Positions 55,740 through 64,000 of a DNA stretch of 64,000 bases are shown in pieces. Each line of letters opens with the position of its first letter. The first letter of the stretch is position 1. The notes beneath the pieces are model-generated. The model worked only from the letters and a program-made list of their open reading frames with translations, had not been told where the DNA came from and did not search any database. This DNA is from Stenotrophomonas maltophilia (lineage in GTDB: Bacteria; Pseudomonadota; Gammaproteobacteria; Xanthomonadales; Xanthomonadaceae): positions 1 to 64,000 of the forward strand of contig NZ_RXLZ01000018.1 of NCBI RefSeq assembly GCF_003970865.1, read 5' to 3'. Position numbers and translations under genes: made by a program.

Positions 55740-56396
55740 TCAACGCGCCACGATTACGTCACCGGCGGCATCGACCGTGCCCTGCACGATCCGCCGCGAG
55801 GACAGGTTCTCTACCGAGACCCGTTCGTTTTCACCGGCATCGCCCATTGCACGGCCTGCAATACGGACCTCGACCGAGCCGCGACGCGATACCAGGGCTA
55901 CATTGTCTCCTCGCTTGATGAGACGCTGCACCACCAGATCGTTGTTCGACAGCAGGGCTCCGGCCTGCAACGGACGGCGGGCGATGCGGCCGATCGCCGC
56001 ATTGGGATCGGCCAGCACTGCACCGGCAATCCGGGCGGCGTCACGCTGGGCAGTGGTGATATCGGCGGCGGTGAGGGTTTCTCCAGTGCCGATTCCGCGG
56101 TTGAGCACCAGCACGGTCTGGTTGCGCCGCACCTTTACCGGCACGAACAGGCGCCAGCCACCGGCATCGGGGCAGCTGACTTCGACCGTGGTGTTGGCAG
56201 TGGGTTGCACCTGCAGTGCTCCCCCGCACTTGGGCAGGCGCAGCGCATCGGCCACCTGGGCCTCGCCCTCGCTGCCGGCCGGCAGCGTCGACAACGCCGC
56301 GGTGCGGATGCTGGCCACCGGCTGCCAGTCGGCGGCAACCGCCCACGGCGAGGCCAGGGCCAACGCGATGGCGAAGAGAGATGTGACCCGGCGCAT
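55740..56396 (-). CDS. flgA: Flagellar P-ring assembly chaperone FlgA
   Basis: The product has 218 residues from ATG 56396 (AGGAGG upstream); the longer open frame would bury the signal peptide MRRVTSLFAIALALASPWAV. The SAF domain has VLVLNRGIGTGETLTAADIT, RDAARIAGAVLADPNAAIGR and RRPLQAGALLSNNDLV, ending RIVQGTVDAAGDVIVAR. FlgA helps FlgI assemble the P ring. It is the single gene behind a sigma-54 promoter on the minus strand. Confidence 0.95.
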   Translation of the reverse strand: MRRVTSLFAIALALASPWAVAADWQPVASIRTAALSTLPAGSEGEAQVADALRLPKCGGALQVQPTANTTVEVSCPDAGGWRLFVPVKVRRNQTVLVLNRGIGTGETLTAADITTAQRDAARIAGAVLADPNAAIGRIARRPLQAGALLSNNDLVVQRLIKRGDNVALVSRRGSVEVRIAGRAMGDAGENERVSVENLSSRRIVQGTVDAAGDVIVAR

Positions 56397-56431
56397 GGCG
56401 CCTCCTGTCGAAGGGATCTGGCCCTGGTGCG

Positions 56432-56448
56432 TGCAAGGGGTGTGCCAG
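56432..56448 (-). promoter_or_regulatory. Sigma-54 promoter of flgA
   Basis: On the minus strand CTGGCAC-ACCCC-TTGCA matches the RpoN consensus YTGGCAC-N5-TTGCW at every fixed position. It lies 36 bases upstream of the flgA start. Confidence 0.9.
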
Positions 56449-56458
56449 AGGGGCTTGT

Positions 56459-56483
56459 GTAGAGTCGAGCATGGCGCGACGCC
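56459..56483 (+). repeat. Imperfect SMAG repeat
   Basis: A GTAGAGTCGAGC head with a GCGCGACGCC tail; the second arm carries mismatches. It lies between the divergent flgA and cheV promoters. Confidence 0.6.
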
Positions 56484-56521
56484 ATAAAGGCAGTGTGGAG
56501 CGCGCGGGCGGCAGAGCGCCC

Positions 56522-56549
56522 TCAAGTTCGGCGCCCACCCCGCCGATAC
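56522..56549 (+). promoter_or_regulatory. Probable sigma-28 (FliA) promoter of cheV
   Basis: TCAAGTTC (56522-56529) and GCCGATAC (56542-56549) are 12 bases apart, one more than the usual 11. The -10 box ends only seven bases before the cheV ATG at 56557, and no Shine-Dalgarno sequence is present, so the transcript may be leaderless. Confidence 0.65.
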
Positions 56550-56556
56550 AGCAGCC

Positions 56557-57501
56557 ATGTCCCATGACCTGCTCAACCGGATCGACCAGCGGACCCGACT
56601 GGCCGGCCACAATCGCCTGGCGCTGCTGCTGTTCCGTCTCGGCGGACGTCAGCTTTTTGGCGTCAATGTCTTCAAGGTGCAGGAAGTCCTGCGGCGCCCG
56701 GAACTGTTCCAGGTGCCCGGACTGCCCAGCCAGTTCTCCGGCGTGGCCGACGTGCGTGGCCGCTCGGTGCCGGTGCTGGACCTGGGCCTGGCCATCGGCC
56801 ACCCCGAGCGTGAGCCCGATGCGGACACCTCGCCCGGCTACCTGGTCGTCACCGAATTCAACCGTTCGATCCAGGGTTTCCTGGTCAGTGGCGTAGAGCG
56901 CATCGTCAACATCGCGGTGGAAGACATCCACCCGCCGCCGGAACTGGGCGCCGAGTCGAGCTACCTGACCGCGGTGACCCGCTTCCAGGGTGAGCTGATC
57001 CAGGTGATCGACGTGGAGAGCGTACTGGCCGACATCGCCCAAGTCCGCGGCGAAGCGGTGCTGGACCCGGCGATGGCAATGCCGGCCGACGGCCCGCAGC
57101 TGCAGGTGCTGGTGGTGGACGACTCGCGCGTAGCCCGCCAGCAGATCCGCAGCGTGCTGGACCAGCTGGGGGTGGGCGCCACCCTGCTTTCCGATGGCAA
57201 GCAGGCACTGGACCACCTGCTGCAGATCCACGCCTCGGGCGAGAACCCGGCCGAGCGCTACGCCATGGTCATCTCGGACATCGAAATGCCGGCCATGGAC
57301 GGCTATACGCTGACGACGGAAATCCGGCGCCATCCGGGCCTGGCCGGCCTCTACGTGCTGCTGCATACCTCGCTGTCGGGCGTATTCAACAATGCGATGG
57401 TCGAGCGCGTCGGCGCCAACGCCTTCGTCGCCAAGTACTCGCCGCACGAACTGGCTGACTTCGTGCTGGACCGCCTGCGCAAGGTCGCGATGGCGGCCTG
57501 A
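56557..57501 (+). CDS. cheV: Chemotaxis protein CheV (CheW-REC fusion)
   Basis: The protein has 314 residues. The N-terminal CheW-like domain (about 15-165) reads LALLLFRLGGRQLFGVNVFK, LPSQFSGVADVRGRSVPVLD and TAVTRFQGELIQVIDVE. The receiver domain (about 180-310) has VLVVDDSRVARQQI, phospho-acceptor D in VISDIEMPAMDGY, T in LLHTSLSG and K in FVAKYSPHELAD. CheV couples receptors to CheA and adapts by phosphorylation. It is transcribed away from flgA and lies just before flgB. Confidence 0.96.
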   Translation: MSHDLLNRIDQRTRLAGHNRLALLLFRLGGRQLFGVNVFKVQEVLRRPELFQVPGLPSQFSGVADVRGRSVPVLDLGLAIGHPEREPDADTSPGYLVVTEFNRSIQGFLVSGVERIVNIAVEDIHPPPELGAESSYLTAVTRFQGELIQVIDVESVLADIAQVRGEAVLDPAMAMPADGPQLQVLVVDDSRVARQQIRSVLDQLGVGATLLSDGKQALDHLLQIHASGENPAERYAMVISDIEMPAMDGYTLTTEIRRHPGLAGLYVLLHTSLSGVFNNAMVERVGANAFVAKYSPHELADFVLDRLRKVAMAA

Positions 57502-57515
57502 CGGCCACTGATCCG

Positions 57516-57580
57516 GTAGTGCCGGCCGCTGGCCGGCAACCGCAGATCTATCGGGGCGCCGGCCCGCGGCCGGCACTACC
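57516..57580. repeat. SMAG inverted pair between cheV and flgB
   Basis: A plus-strand unit (57516-57538, GTAGTGCCGGCC / GGCCGGCA) faces a minus-strand unit (57556-57580, GCCGGCC / GGCCGGC). The second ends ten bases before the flgB sigma-54 promoter. Confidence 0.88.
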
Positions 57581-57589
57581 CTCTCGAAT

Positions 57590-57606
57590 TTGGCACACCC
57601 CTTGCA
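57590..57606 (+). promoter_or_regulatory. Sigma-54 promoter of flgBCDEF
   Basis: TTGGCAC-ACCCC-TTGCA matches YTGGCAC-N5-TTGCW fully. The flgB GTG start lies 34 bases downstream. FleQ/FlrC-type activators would drive it. Confidence 0.92.
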
Positions 57607-57639
57607 GCTTCCCGGGCAACGTTCCCGTGGGAGTGCACC

Positions 57640-58035
57640 GTGCGCAACCTGATTACCGACTACCTGGGCGTCCACGCCCAGGCCATGCCGTTGCGCGAAC
57701 AGCGGATGAAGCTGATCGCCAGCAATCTCGGCAATGCCGACACTCCCGGCTACAAGGCCCAGGACCTGGACTTCGATGCCGCCCTGCGCCATGCCCAGGG
57801 GCAGGATGCCAACGGCCTGATGACCACCACCAACGAGCAGCACTACGAGATCAGTAGTGGCCTGAACCCGTTCCAGATCGCGCGCGACGGCGTGCAGCCC
57901 AGCCTGGACGGCAACACCGTCGATCCCGATGCCGAGCGTGCCGCCTATGGCCGCGCCGCACTCGAATACCGCGCCTCGCTCAGCTTCGTCGAGAGCAAGG
58001 TGCGTTCCATGCTGACCGCGATCACGGGGCAATAA
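57640..58035 (+). CDS. flgB: Flagellar proximal rod protein FlgB
   Basis: The protein has 131 residues and starts at GTG 57640. Rod features: LIASNLGNADTPGYKAQDLD near the N-terminus and EYRASLSFVESKVRSMLTAI near the C-terminus, which pair as the D0 helices. First gene of the rod-hook operon. Confidence 0.96.
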   Translation: MRNLITDYLGVHAQAMPLREQRMKLIASNLGNADTPGYKAQDLDFDAALRHAQGQDANGLMTTTNEQHYEISSGLNPFQIARDGVQPSLDGNTVDPDAERAAYGRAALEYRASLSFVESKVRSMLTAITGQ

Positions 58036-58038
58036 GCC

Positions 58039-58446
58039 ATGAGCAACCTGCCGATCTTCGATATCGCCGGCTCCGCGCTGCAGGCGCAGTCGGTGCGCAT
58101 GAGCACAATCGCCTCCAATCTCTCCAACGCCGACACCGTCGCCGGTTCCGCCGACGCCGTGTACAAGCCGCTGGAGCCGATCTTCCAGGCCGTGACCAGC
58201 AAGAACGATCCGAACATCACCTCGGTGAAGGTCAAGGAGATCACCCAGAGCGAGGCCGCGCCGATCAAGCGATATGAGCCGGGCCACCCGCTGGCCGATG
58301 GCGATGGCTACATCTACCAGCCCGACGTCGATCCGGTGGCGCAGATGGTCAATCTCATCTCGACCTCGCGTAACTACCAGGCCGGCGTGGAGATGCTGAC
58401 CACCGCCAAGGAACTGGCCCTGGCCACCCTGACCATGGGCCGCTGA
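58039..58446 (+). CDS. flgC: Flagellar proximal rod protein FlgC
   Basis: The protein has 135 residues: FDIAGSALQAQSVRMSTIAS, NLSNADTVAGSADAVYK and the closing MVNLISTSRNYQAGVEMLTT. Standard FlgC length and motifs. It starts three bases after flgB. Confidence 0.97.
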   Translation: MSNLPIFDIAGSALQAQSVRMSTIASNLSNADTVAGSADAVYKPLEPIFQAVTSKNDPNITSVKVKEITQSEAAPIKRYEPGHPLADGDGYIYQPDVDPVAQMVNLISTSRNYQAGVEMLTTAKELALATLTMGR

Positions 58447-58469
58447 GGCCCGCAGTACCGGATACCGCC

Positions 58470-59153
58470 ATGACCACCGCCGTCAACAACCAGACCAACC
58501 AGGACGTCTACGCCGCACTCGGCCTGAACGCCCCGAACAGCAACGCTACGAAGAAGAAGAACACGCTGGACCAGGCCGACTTCCTGCGCCTGATGACCGA
58601 GCAGCTGCAGCACCAGGATCCGCTGAAGCCGATGGACAACACGCAGATGGTCGCGCAGATGGCGCAGATGTCCACCGTGCAGGGCATCACCGATCTGAAC
58701 AAGACGGTGAAGGGCTTCCAGGAATCGATGGCCAGCGACCAGGTGCTGCGCGGTGCCGCATTGGTCGGCCACCAGGTGCTGGTGCCGTCGGAAAAGCTGG
58801 TGCTGGAGAAGGAAGGCAGCGTCGAAGGCACGGTGGCCGCACCCTCGGCCGGCATCGTAACCGTCGACATCACCGATGCCAACGGCACCAAGGTCACATC
58901 GCTGAGCGTAGAAGCCAAGGCCGCTGGCGAGACCGCGTTTCAGTGGGACGGCAAGGACGCCAACGGCAAGCGCATGGAACCGGGCAAGTACTCCATCGTC
59001 GCCAACCACGTCGACACCACAGGCAAGAGCACCAAGTTGTCCACCTTCGTGCAGGCCCCGGTGGAGAGCGTGACCGTCGGCTCTGACGGCCTGTACCTGA
59101 ACCTCAAGGGCCTGGGCACGGCCCCGATCGACTACGTGCTCCGCGTCAGCTGA
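58470..59153 (+). CDS. flgD: Flagellar hook assembly scaffold FlgD
   Basis: The protein has 227 residues. The N-terminal signature ADFLRLMTEQLQHQDPLKPM with DNTQMVAQMAQMSTVQGITD is diagnostic of the hook cap. The Ig-like/FlgD_ig domain (about 110-200) includes FQWDGKDANGKRMEPGKYSI. It caps the growing hook so that FlgE can polymerise. Confidence 0.97.
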   Translation: MTTAVNNQTNQDVYAALGLNAPNSNATKKKNTLDQADFLRLMTEQLQHQDPLKPMDNTQMVAQMAQMSTVQGITDLNKTVKGFQESMASDQVLRGAALVGHQVLVPSEKLVLEKEGSVEGTVAAPSAGIVTVDITDANGTKVTSLSVEAKAAGETAFQWDGKDANGKRMEPGKYSIVANHVDTTGKSTKLSTFVQAPVESVTVGSDGLYLNLKGLGTAPIDYVLRVS

Positions 59154-59185
59154 GCCGCACACCCCGTACTTACCAGGAGCATCCC

Positions 59186-60409
59186 ATGGGCTTCAATGTC
59201 TCGCTGTCCGGCATCAATGCCGCCAATACCGACCTGAGCGTTACCGCCAACAACGTCGCCAACGTCAATACCGCAGGCTTCAAGCAATCACGCGCCGAAT
59301 TTGCTGACCTGTTCGCCTCCACCAGCTACGGCCTGTCGAAGAACCAGACCGGCTCGGGCGTGCGTGTTTCCAACGTGGCCCAACAGTTCATCCAGGGCCA
59401 CAACGAACAGACCGGCCGAAGCCTGGACATGGCCATTTCCGGTGAGGGCTTCTTCACCATGAACATGAACGGCTCGCGCGTGTACTCGCGCGCCGGCAAC
59501 TTCCAGACCGATTCCGCCGGCTATGTGATCAACCCGCAGGGCGCACGCCTGCAGGTGTTCGCACCGAATGCCGATGGCACCAACTTCGATGCCGGCCGCC
59601 TGGTGGACCTGCAGCTGCTGACTACCGACAGCGCGCCGAAGCAGACCAGCGAAGTGAAGGTCGGTTTCACTCTGCCCGCCAACGCCAAGCAGCCGACCGT
59701 CACCAATTTCGATCCGACTGACTCCAACAGCTACAACCACTCCAGCGGTGGCATCACCGTGTACGACTCGCTGGGCGTGAGCCACATCCAGGTCTCATAT
59801 TTCGTGAAGGGCGCCAACCCCAACGAGTGGACCGTGCGCAACTACGTGGACGGCCAGCCGGCCGGCACACCGACCCCGGTCACGTTCGATAACAGCGGCA
59901 AGCTGACCAACCCTGCCAACGGCAAGGTCAGCCTTGGTACGTTCACCCCGACCACTGGCGCCGGTCAGCTCAACATGACGCTGGATATCAGCGGCTCGAC
60001 CCAGTACGGAGAGAAGTTCGCGCTGCGCAACACCCAGCAGGACGGCTACGCCGCCGGCAAGCTCAACGAGATCACCGTGTCGGAAACCGGCGTGGTCTAT
60101 GCCCGCTATTCCAACGGCGACGACAAGCCCCTCGGCCAGGTCGCACTGACCACGTTCAACAACACGCAGGGTCTGGAGCAGAAGGGCAACAACCTGTGGG
60201 TGGAGACGTTCGAGTCGGGCACGCCGCGCACCGGCATGCCGGATACCTCCAACCTCGGCAAGATCCAGGCCGGGTCGCTGGAAGCGTCCACCGTCGACCT
60301 CACCGAGCAGCTGGTCAACATGATCACCGCGCAGCGCAACTTCCAGGCCAACGCGCAGATGATCACCACCCAGGACCAGATTACCCAGACCGTCATCAAC
60401 ATCCGTTGA
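59186..60409 (+). CDS. flgE: Flagellar hook protein FlgE
   Basis: The protein has 407 residues. N-terminal D0: SLSGINAANTDLSVTANNVA and NVNTAGFKQSRAEFADLF. C-terminal D0: GSLEASTVDLTEQLVNMITA and QRNFQANAQMITTQDQITQT. The variable central domains lie between. AGGAG precedes the ATG. It builds the flexible hook. Confidence 0.97.
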   Translation: MGFNVSLSGINAANTDLSVTANNVANVNTAGFKQSRAEFADLFASTSYGLSKNQTGSGVRVSNVAQQFIQGHNEQTGRSLDMAISGEGFFTMNMNGSRVYSRAGNFQTDSAGYVINPQGARLQVFAPNADGTNFDAGRLVDLQLLTTDSAPKQTSEVKVGFTLPANAKQPTVTNFDPTDSNSYNHSSGGITVYDSLGVSHIQVSYFVKGANPNEWTVRNYVDGQPAGTPTPVTFDNSGKLTNPANGKVSLGTFTPTTGAGQLNMTLDISGSTQYGEKFALRNTQQDGYAAGKLNEITVSETGVVYARYSNGDDKPLGQVALTTFNNTQGLEQKGNNLWVETFESGTPRTGMPDTSNLGKIQAGSLEASTVDLTEQLVNMITAQRNFQANAQMITTQDQITQTVINIR

Positions 60410-60441
60410 TGACCTGCTGACCCCGTCACGGAACTCCCCGC

Positions 60442-61191
60442 ATGGATAAAGCCCTTTACGTGGCGATGACCGGTGCCCGCGCCTCCCTGCAGGCGCAGGG
60501 TACGCTCAGCCACAACCTCGCCAACTCGGACACCCCTGGCTTCAAGGAAGCGCTGGCCAACACCGAAGCCTTCCCGATCCGTGGCCCGGGCTTTGCCTCG
60601 CGGGTGGATGCGCTGCATGTCGATGCCGGATTCAATCGCACGCCCGGCTCGCAGCACATCACCGGCAAGCCGCTGGACCTGTCCCTGCAGACCGGCACCT
60701 GGCTGGCCGTGCAGTCCAGTGACGGCAGCGAGGCGTACACGCGCGGCGCGGCGTTGTCGGTGACGCCGAACGGCCAGCTGGTGACCTCCAGCGGCCGTCC
60801 GGTACTGGATGACAACAACAACCCGATCGCCATCCCGCCCTACCAGGCGATGGAGATCGGTGCCGACGGCACGCTCTCGATCATCCCGCAGGGCGAAGGT
60901 CCGCAGACCATGGCGCAGATCGGTCGCATCAAAGTGGTGCAGGCACCGGATGAACGCCTGGAGCGTGGCCTGGATGGCCTGTTCCGCAACACCGACCCAC
61001 TGCAGCCGTTCGCGCCGGCACAGGGCACGGCCGTGCACAGCGGCCAGCTGGAAGGCAGCAACGTGGACGCCGCTGGCGCGCTGGTGCAGATGATCCAGCT
61101 GCAGCGCCAGTACGAAATGCAGGTGCAGGTGATCAAGCACGGCGACGAGAACGCGCGCAGCGCCAACAGCATGCTGCGCCTGGGCAGCTGA
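60442..61191 (+). CDS. flgF: Flagellar proximal rod protein FlgF
   Basis: The protein has 249 residues: ALYVAMTGARASLQAQGTLS, HNLANSDTPGFKEALANTEA, the mid-domain VTPNGQLVTSSGRPVLDDNN and the C-terminal QLEGSNVDAAGALVQMIQLQ. The alanine-rich pattern and shorter length separate it from FlgG. It ends about 100 bases before flgG. Confidence 0.96.
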   Translation: MDKALYVAMTGARASLQAQGTLSHNLANSDTPGFKEALANTEAFPIRGPGFASRVDALHVDAGFNRTPGSQHITGKPLDLSLQTGTWLAVQSSDGSEAYTRGAALSVTPNGQLVTSSGRPVLDDNNNPIAIPPYQAMEIGADGTLSIIPQGEGPQTMAQIGRIKVVQAPDERLERGLDGLFRNTDPLQPFAPAQGTAVHSGQLEGSNVDAAGALVQMIQLQRQYEMQVQVIKHGDENARSANSMLRLGS

Positions 61192-61220
61192 CGGAATTCC
61201 GGCGCCGGCTGATGCCGGCG

Positions 61221-61237
61221 CTGGCACACCGCTTGCA
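61221..61237 (+). promoter_or_regulatory. Second sigma-54 promoter, upstream of flgGHI
   Basis: CTGGCAC-ACCGC-TTGCA is another complete match to YTGGCAC-N5-TTGCW, in the 102-base gap between flgF and flgG. flgG starts 57 bases downstream. It allows distal rod and ring genes to be transcribed apart from flgB-F. Confidence 0.9.
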
Positions 61238-61293
61238 CACCCGCATACAAGGGCCGCACCACGCGGCCGGCTTCACCAGACAGGACATCGAAG

Positions 61294-62079
61294 ATGAACC
61301 AGGCATTGTGGATCGCGAAAACCGGACTGGATGCGCAGCAGATGCGCATGTCGGTGGTTTCCAACAACCTCGCCAACACCAACACCACCGGCTTCAAGCA
61401 GGACCGTGCCAGTTTTGAAGACCTGCTGTACCAGCAGGTGCGCCAGCCCGGCGGTTCCTCGTCGGCGCAGACGCAGCTGCCCACCGGCCTGCAGCTGGGT
61501 ACCGGCGTGCGCGTGGTCGCCACTGCCAAGAACTTTGAACAGGGTGGCCAGCAGCAGACCGGCCGCGCCCTGGACGTGATGGTCAATGGCCGCGGCTTCT
61601 TCGAGGTTCAGATGCCTGATGGCAGCTCGGCCTACACCCGTGATGGCTCGTTCAAGATCAACCAGGACAGCGAGCTGGTCACCAACAGCGGCTACCCCGT
61701 GCAGCCGGGCATCCAGATTCCCGAAGGCGCGCAGTCGGTGACCATCGGTACCGACGGCACCATCAGCGTGAAGATGGCCGACGGCGCGGCGTCGGTGGAA
61801 GTGGGTGCGTTGACCCTGACCGACTTCGTCAATCCGGCCGGCCTGCAGGCGCGCGGCGAGAACCTGTTCCTGGAGACCACGGCCTCCGGCCCGGCACAGA
61901 ACGGCAACCCCGGCCTCAACGGCCTCGGCACCGTGGTGCAGGGCGCGCTGGAAGGCAGCAACGTCAACGTGGTGGAAGAGCTGGTGTCGATGATCGAAAC
62001 CCAGCGCGCCTACGAGATGAACGCCAAGGCGATTTCCACCACCGATTCGATGCTCGGCTATCTCAACAACAAGCTCTGA
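61294..62079 (+). CDS. flgG: Flagellar distal rod protein FlgG
   Basis: The protein has 261 residues, the standard length. It has ALWIAKTGLDAQQMRMSVVS, NNLANTNTTGFKQDRASFED and LLYQQVRQPGG, plus SSAYTRDGSFKINQDSELVT and the closing VVEELVSMIETQRAYEMNAK. It forms the distal rod that crosses the peptidoglycan layer. Confidence 0.98.
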   Translation: MNQALWIAKTGLDAQQMRMSVVSNNLANTNTTGFKQDRASFEDLLYQQVRQPGGSSSAQTQLPTGLQLGTGVRVVATAKNFEQGGQQQTGRALDVMVNGRGFFEVQMPDGSSAYTRDGSFKINQDSELVTNSGYPVQPGIQIPEGAQSVTIGTDGTISVKMADGAASVEVGALTLTDFVNPAGLQARGENLFLETTASGPAQNGNPGLNGLGTVVQGALEGSNVNVVEELVSMIETQRAYEMNAKAISTTDSMLGYLNNKL

Positions 62080-62101
62080 CCGGCCAAACCGGGAAACTGC
62101 C

Positions 62102-62794
62102 ATGTCGCCCATTTCCAACTTCGCCCGCACTGCCCTCGCCTGCGCCGTGGCCGCCCTGCTCGGTGGCTGCGTGATCGCGGGCGACGTGCGTCCCTACCCG
62201 ACGATGGCACCGATCCAGCCGATCATGCCGCCGCAGGCCCAGCCGACCGCCGGCGCCATCTATGCCGCCGGCCCGACCCTGCAGCTGTATTCGGACCGCC
62301 GCGCACGCGATGTTGGCGACCTGCTGACCATCACCCTGCTGGAAAACACCACCGCGCAGACCAGTGCCAACACTGCCACCAACAAGGAATCGAACCTGAG
62401 CCTGGGCACGCCGTCCATTCTCGGCGCTCCGGTCACCCTGGGCGGCAAGGACATTCTGAGTGCCACGGCCAAGGGCGCGCGCGACTTCACCGGCAAGGGC
62501 AACAGCGCGCAGAGCAACCGCCTGCAGGGCAGCGTCACGGTCACCGTGGTGCAGCGCCTGCCCAACGGCAACCTGGTGGTGCAAGGGCAGAAGAACCTGC
62601 GGCTGAACCAGGGCGATGAACTGGTGCAAGTGCAGGGCATCGTCCGCCCGGGCGACATCAGCCAGGACAACACCATTCCGTCCAGCCGCGTGGCCGAGGC
62701 CCGCATCGTCTACGGCGGCCGCGGCCCGGTCGCGCAGTCCAATGCGATGGGCTGGCTGAGCCGCTTCTTCAACTCCGGCCTGACGCCGTTCTGA
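62102..62794 (+). CDS. flgH: Flagellar L-ring lipoprotein FlgH
   Basis: The protein has 230 residues. The lipobox ALLGGC places the lipidated cysteine near residue 22. FlgH signatures follow: [60 protein letters not shown] and [13 protein letters not shown] at the end. It forms the outer-membrane ring. Confidence 0.97.
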   Translation: MSPISNFARTALACAVAALLGGCVIAGDVRPYPTMAPIQPIMPPQAQPTAGAIYAAGPTLQLYSDRRARDVGDLLTITLLENTTAQTSANTATNKESNLSLGTPSILGAPVTLGGKDILSATAKGARDFTGKGNSAQSNRLQGSVTVTVVQRLPNGNLVVQGQKNLRLNQGDELVQVQGIVRPGDISQDNTIPSSRVAEARIVYGGRGPVAQSNAMGWLSRFFNSGLTPF

Positions 62795-62796
62795 GT

Positions 62797-64000
62797 ATGG
62801 CCATGAAACTCTTCTCCTCTTCTTCCTGGCAGCGACGCAATAAATCATGCCCCGAGTCGGCGCGGCCGTTCATGGGCGCGTGGCGACGCGCTCTTGCAAC
62901 CGGCGCACGTCGGTCATGGGGCGCGGCGTCGCTCTACTGCGGCGTGTTCATGGTCTTCGCGGTGGTGGCCCCGGCCAGCGCCGAGCGCATCAAGGACCTG
63001 GCCCAGGTCGGCGGCGTGCGCGGCAATGCGCTGGTGGGTTACGGCCTGGTGGTCGGCCTGGATGGCAGCGGCGACCGCACCAGCCAGGCACCCTTCACCG
63101 TGCAGAGCCTGAAGAACCTGCTCGGCGAGCTGGGCGTCAACGTACCGCCGAACGTCAACCCGCAGCTGAAGAACGTGGCCGCCGTGGCGATCCACGCCGA
63201 ACTGCCACCGTTCGCCAAGCCGGGCCAGCCGATCGACATCACCGTGTCCTCGATCGGCAACGCGGTGTCGCTGCGCGGCGGCTCGCTGCTGATGGCACCG
63301 CTGCGCGGCGCCGACGGACAGATCTACGCCATCGCGCAGGGCAACCTGATCGTCGGCGGCTTCGGTGCGCAGGGCAAGGACGGTTCCCGTGTCTCGGTGA
63401 ACGTGCCCAGCGTCGGCCGCATTCCCAACGGTGCCACCGTTGAACGCGCCCTGCCCGACCCGCTGGCCAACGGCGGCGACATCACCCTGAACCTGCACAA
63501 CAACGACTTCACCACGGTCTCGCGCATGGTTGCCGCGCTCAACAACGCCTTCGGCGAAGGTGCGGCGCGTGCGGTCGATGGCGTGACCGTGGCGGTCACC
63601 GCGCCGACCGACCCAGGCGCGCGCATCGGCCTGCTGGCACGCATCGAGAACCTGGAACTGACCCCCGGCAGCGCCCCGGCCAAGGTGGTGGTCAATTCGC
63701 GTACCGGCACCGTGGTCATCGGCCAGCAGGTGCGCGTGGGACCGGCTGCGATCTCGCATGGTTCGCTGACCGTGACCATCCAGGAAAACACCAACGTCAG
63801 CCAACCCAATGCGCTGTCCGGCGGCCGCACCGTGGCCAGCCCGCAGTCGACCATCACCGCCACCAACGACGGCAGCCGCATGTTCAAGTTCAGCGGCGGC
63901 ACCACCCTGGACGAGATCGTGCACGCGGTGAACGCAGTAGGCGCGGCACCGGGTGATCTCATCGCGATCCTGGAAGCCCTGAAGCAGGCCGGCGCATTGA
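62797..64000 (+). CDS. flgI: Flagellar P-ring protein FlgI (3' end cut by window)
   Basis: The frame is open from ATG 62797 (or 62803) to the right edge, about 400 codons. After an unusually long N-terminal extension the signal peptide (...[13 protein letters not shown]) leads into [20 protein letters not shown], the invariant start of mature FlgI. Further signatures are [20 protein letters not shown] and PTVxxG-like ring motifs, ending [18 protein letters not shown], only a few residues before the usual C-terminus. An in-frame ATG at 62872 would give a more typical signal peptide. It forms the periplasmic P ring with the help of FlgA. Confidence 0.95.
   Translation, partial: MAMKLFSSSSWQRRNKSCPESARPFMGAWRRALATGARRSWGAASLYCGVFMVFAVVAPASAERIKDLAQVGGVRGNALVGYGLVVGLDGSGDRTSQAPFTVQSLKNLLGELGVNVPPNVNPQLKNVAAVAIHAELPPFAKPGQPIDITVSSIGNAVSLRGGSLLMAPLRGADGQIYAIAQGNLIVGGFGAQGKDGSRVSVNVPSVGRIPNGATVERALPDPLANGGDITLNLHNNDFTTVSRMVAALNNAFGEGAARAVDGVTVAVTAPTDPGARIGLLARIENLELTPGSAPAKVVVNSRTGTVVIGQQVRVGPAAISHGSLTVTIQENTNVSQPNALSGGRTVASPQSTITATNDGSRMFKFSGGTTLDEIVHAVNAVGAAPGDLIAILEALKQAGAL

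Overview
The window is chromosomal DNA of a Stenotrophomonas (Xanthomonadaceae), most likely of the S. maltophilia group. The evidence is the high GC content, many GTAG-headed palindromes of the SMAG repeat family, the order rarA-lolA-transglutaminase-ftsK / trxB-FemAB-like-aat-infA-clpA-clpS / nudJ-mnmA-hflD, and a polar flagellar flg operon with sigma-54 and sigma-28 promoters. No rRNA, tRNA, CRISPR array or complete insertion sequence was seen.

Layout. 1-6.8 kb is visibly less GC-rich than the rest. It holds the N-terminal 666 residues of a non-ribosomal peptide synthetase (NRPS) that runs off the left edge, 1.1 kb with no convincing gene, an Oar-like TonB-dependent receptor and a truncated acetyltransferase. 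6.8-14.2 kb holds an AsmA-like membrane protein, a GNAT enzyme, a BvgS/RcsB-like phosphorelay pair, a SapC-family protein and a small basic protein. 14.4-16.8 kb holds an EF-G paralogue with an elaborate leader: a 32-codon upstream ORF, a terminator with a competing pairing, a 9-codon ORF with a strong ribosome site, and a predicted H-type pseudoknot just before the EF-G start. 16.9-23.2 kb is a Fur-controlled iron cluster (siderophore-type esterase, YncE-like propeller, HmuTUV-like ABC transporter).

23.4-44.3 kb is conserved housekeeping DNA: RarA, LolA, FtsK, TrxB, Aat, IF-1, ClpA, ClpS, NudJ, MnmA and HflD. Aat, ClpS and ClpA form the bacterial N-degron pathway. Lineage-specific genes lie between them: a HigBA toxin-antitoxin pair, an APH(6)-type kinase between clpS and clpA, and small secreted proteins. 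44.4-46.8 kb has a cytoplasmic chemoreceptor under a sigma-28 promoter and three small genes whose stop codons are supplied by SMAG repeats.

46.8-54.9 kb is a signalling block that resembles the xanthomonad rav locus: a PAS-GGDEF-EAL protein, a PAS histidine kinase, a GGDEF-EAL-REC protein with altered catalytic residues, and a convergent soluble kinase. 55-64 kb is flagellar: flgN and flgM (sigma-28), flgA (sigma-54), cheV (sigma-28, probably leaderless), then flgBCDEF (sigma-54) and flgGHI (second sigma-54 promoter). flgI is cut by the right edge a few codons before its expected end.
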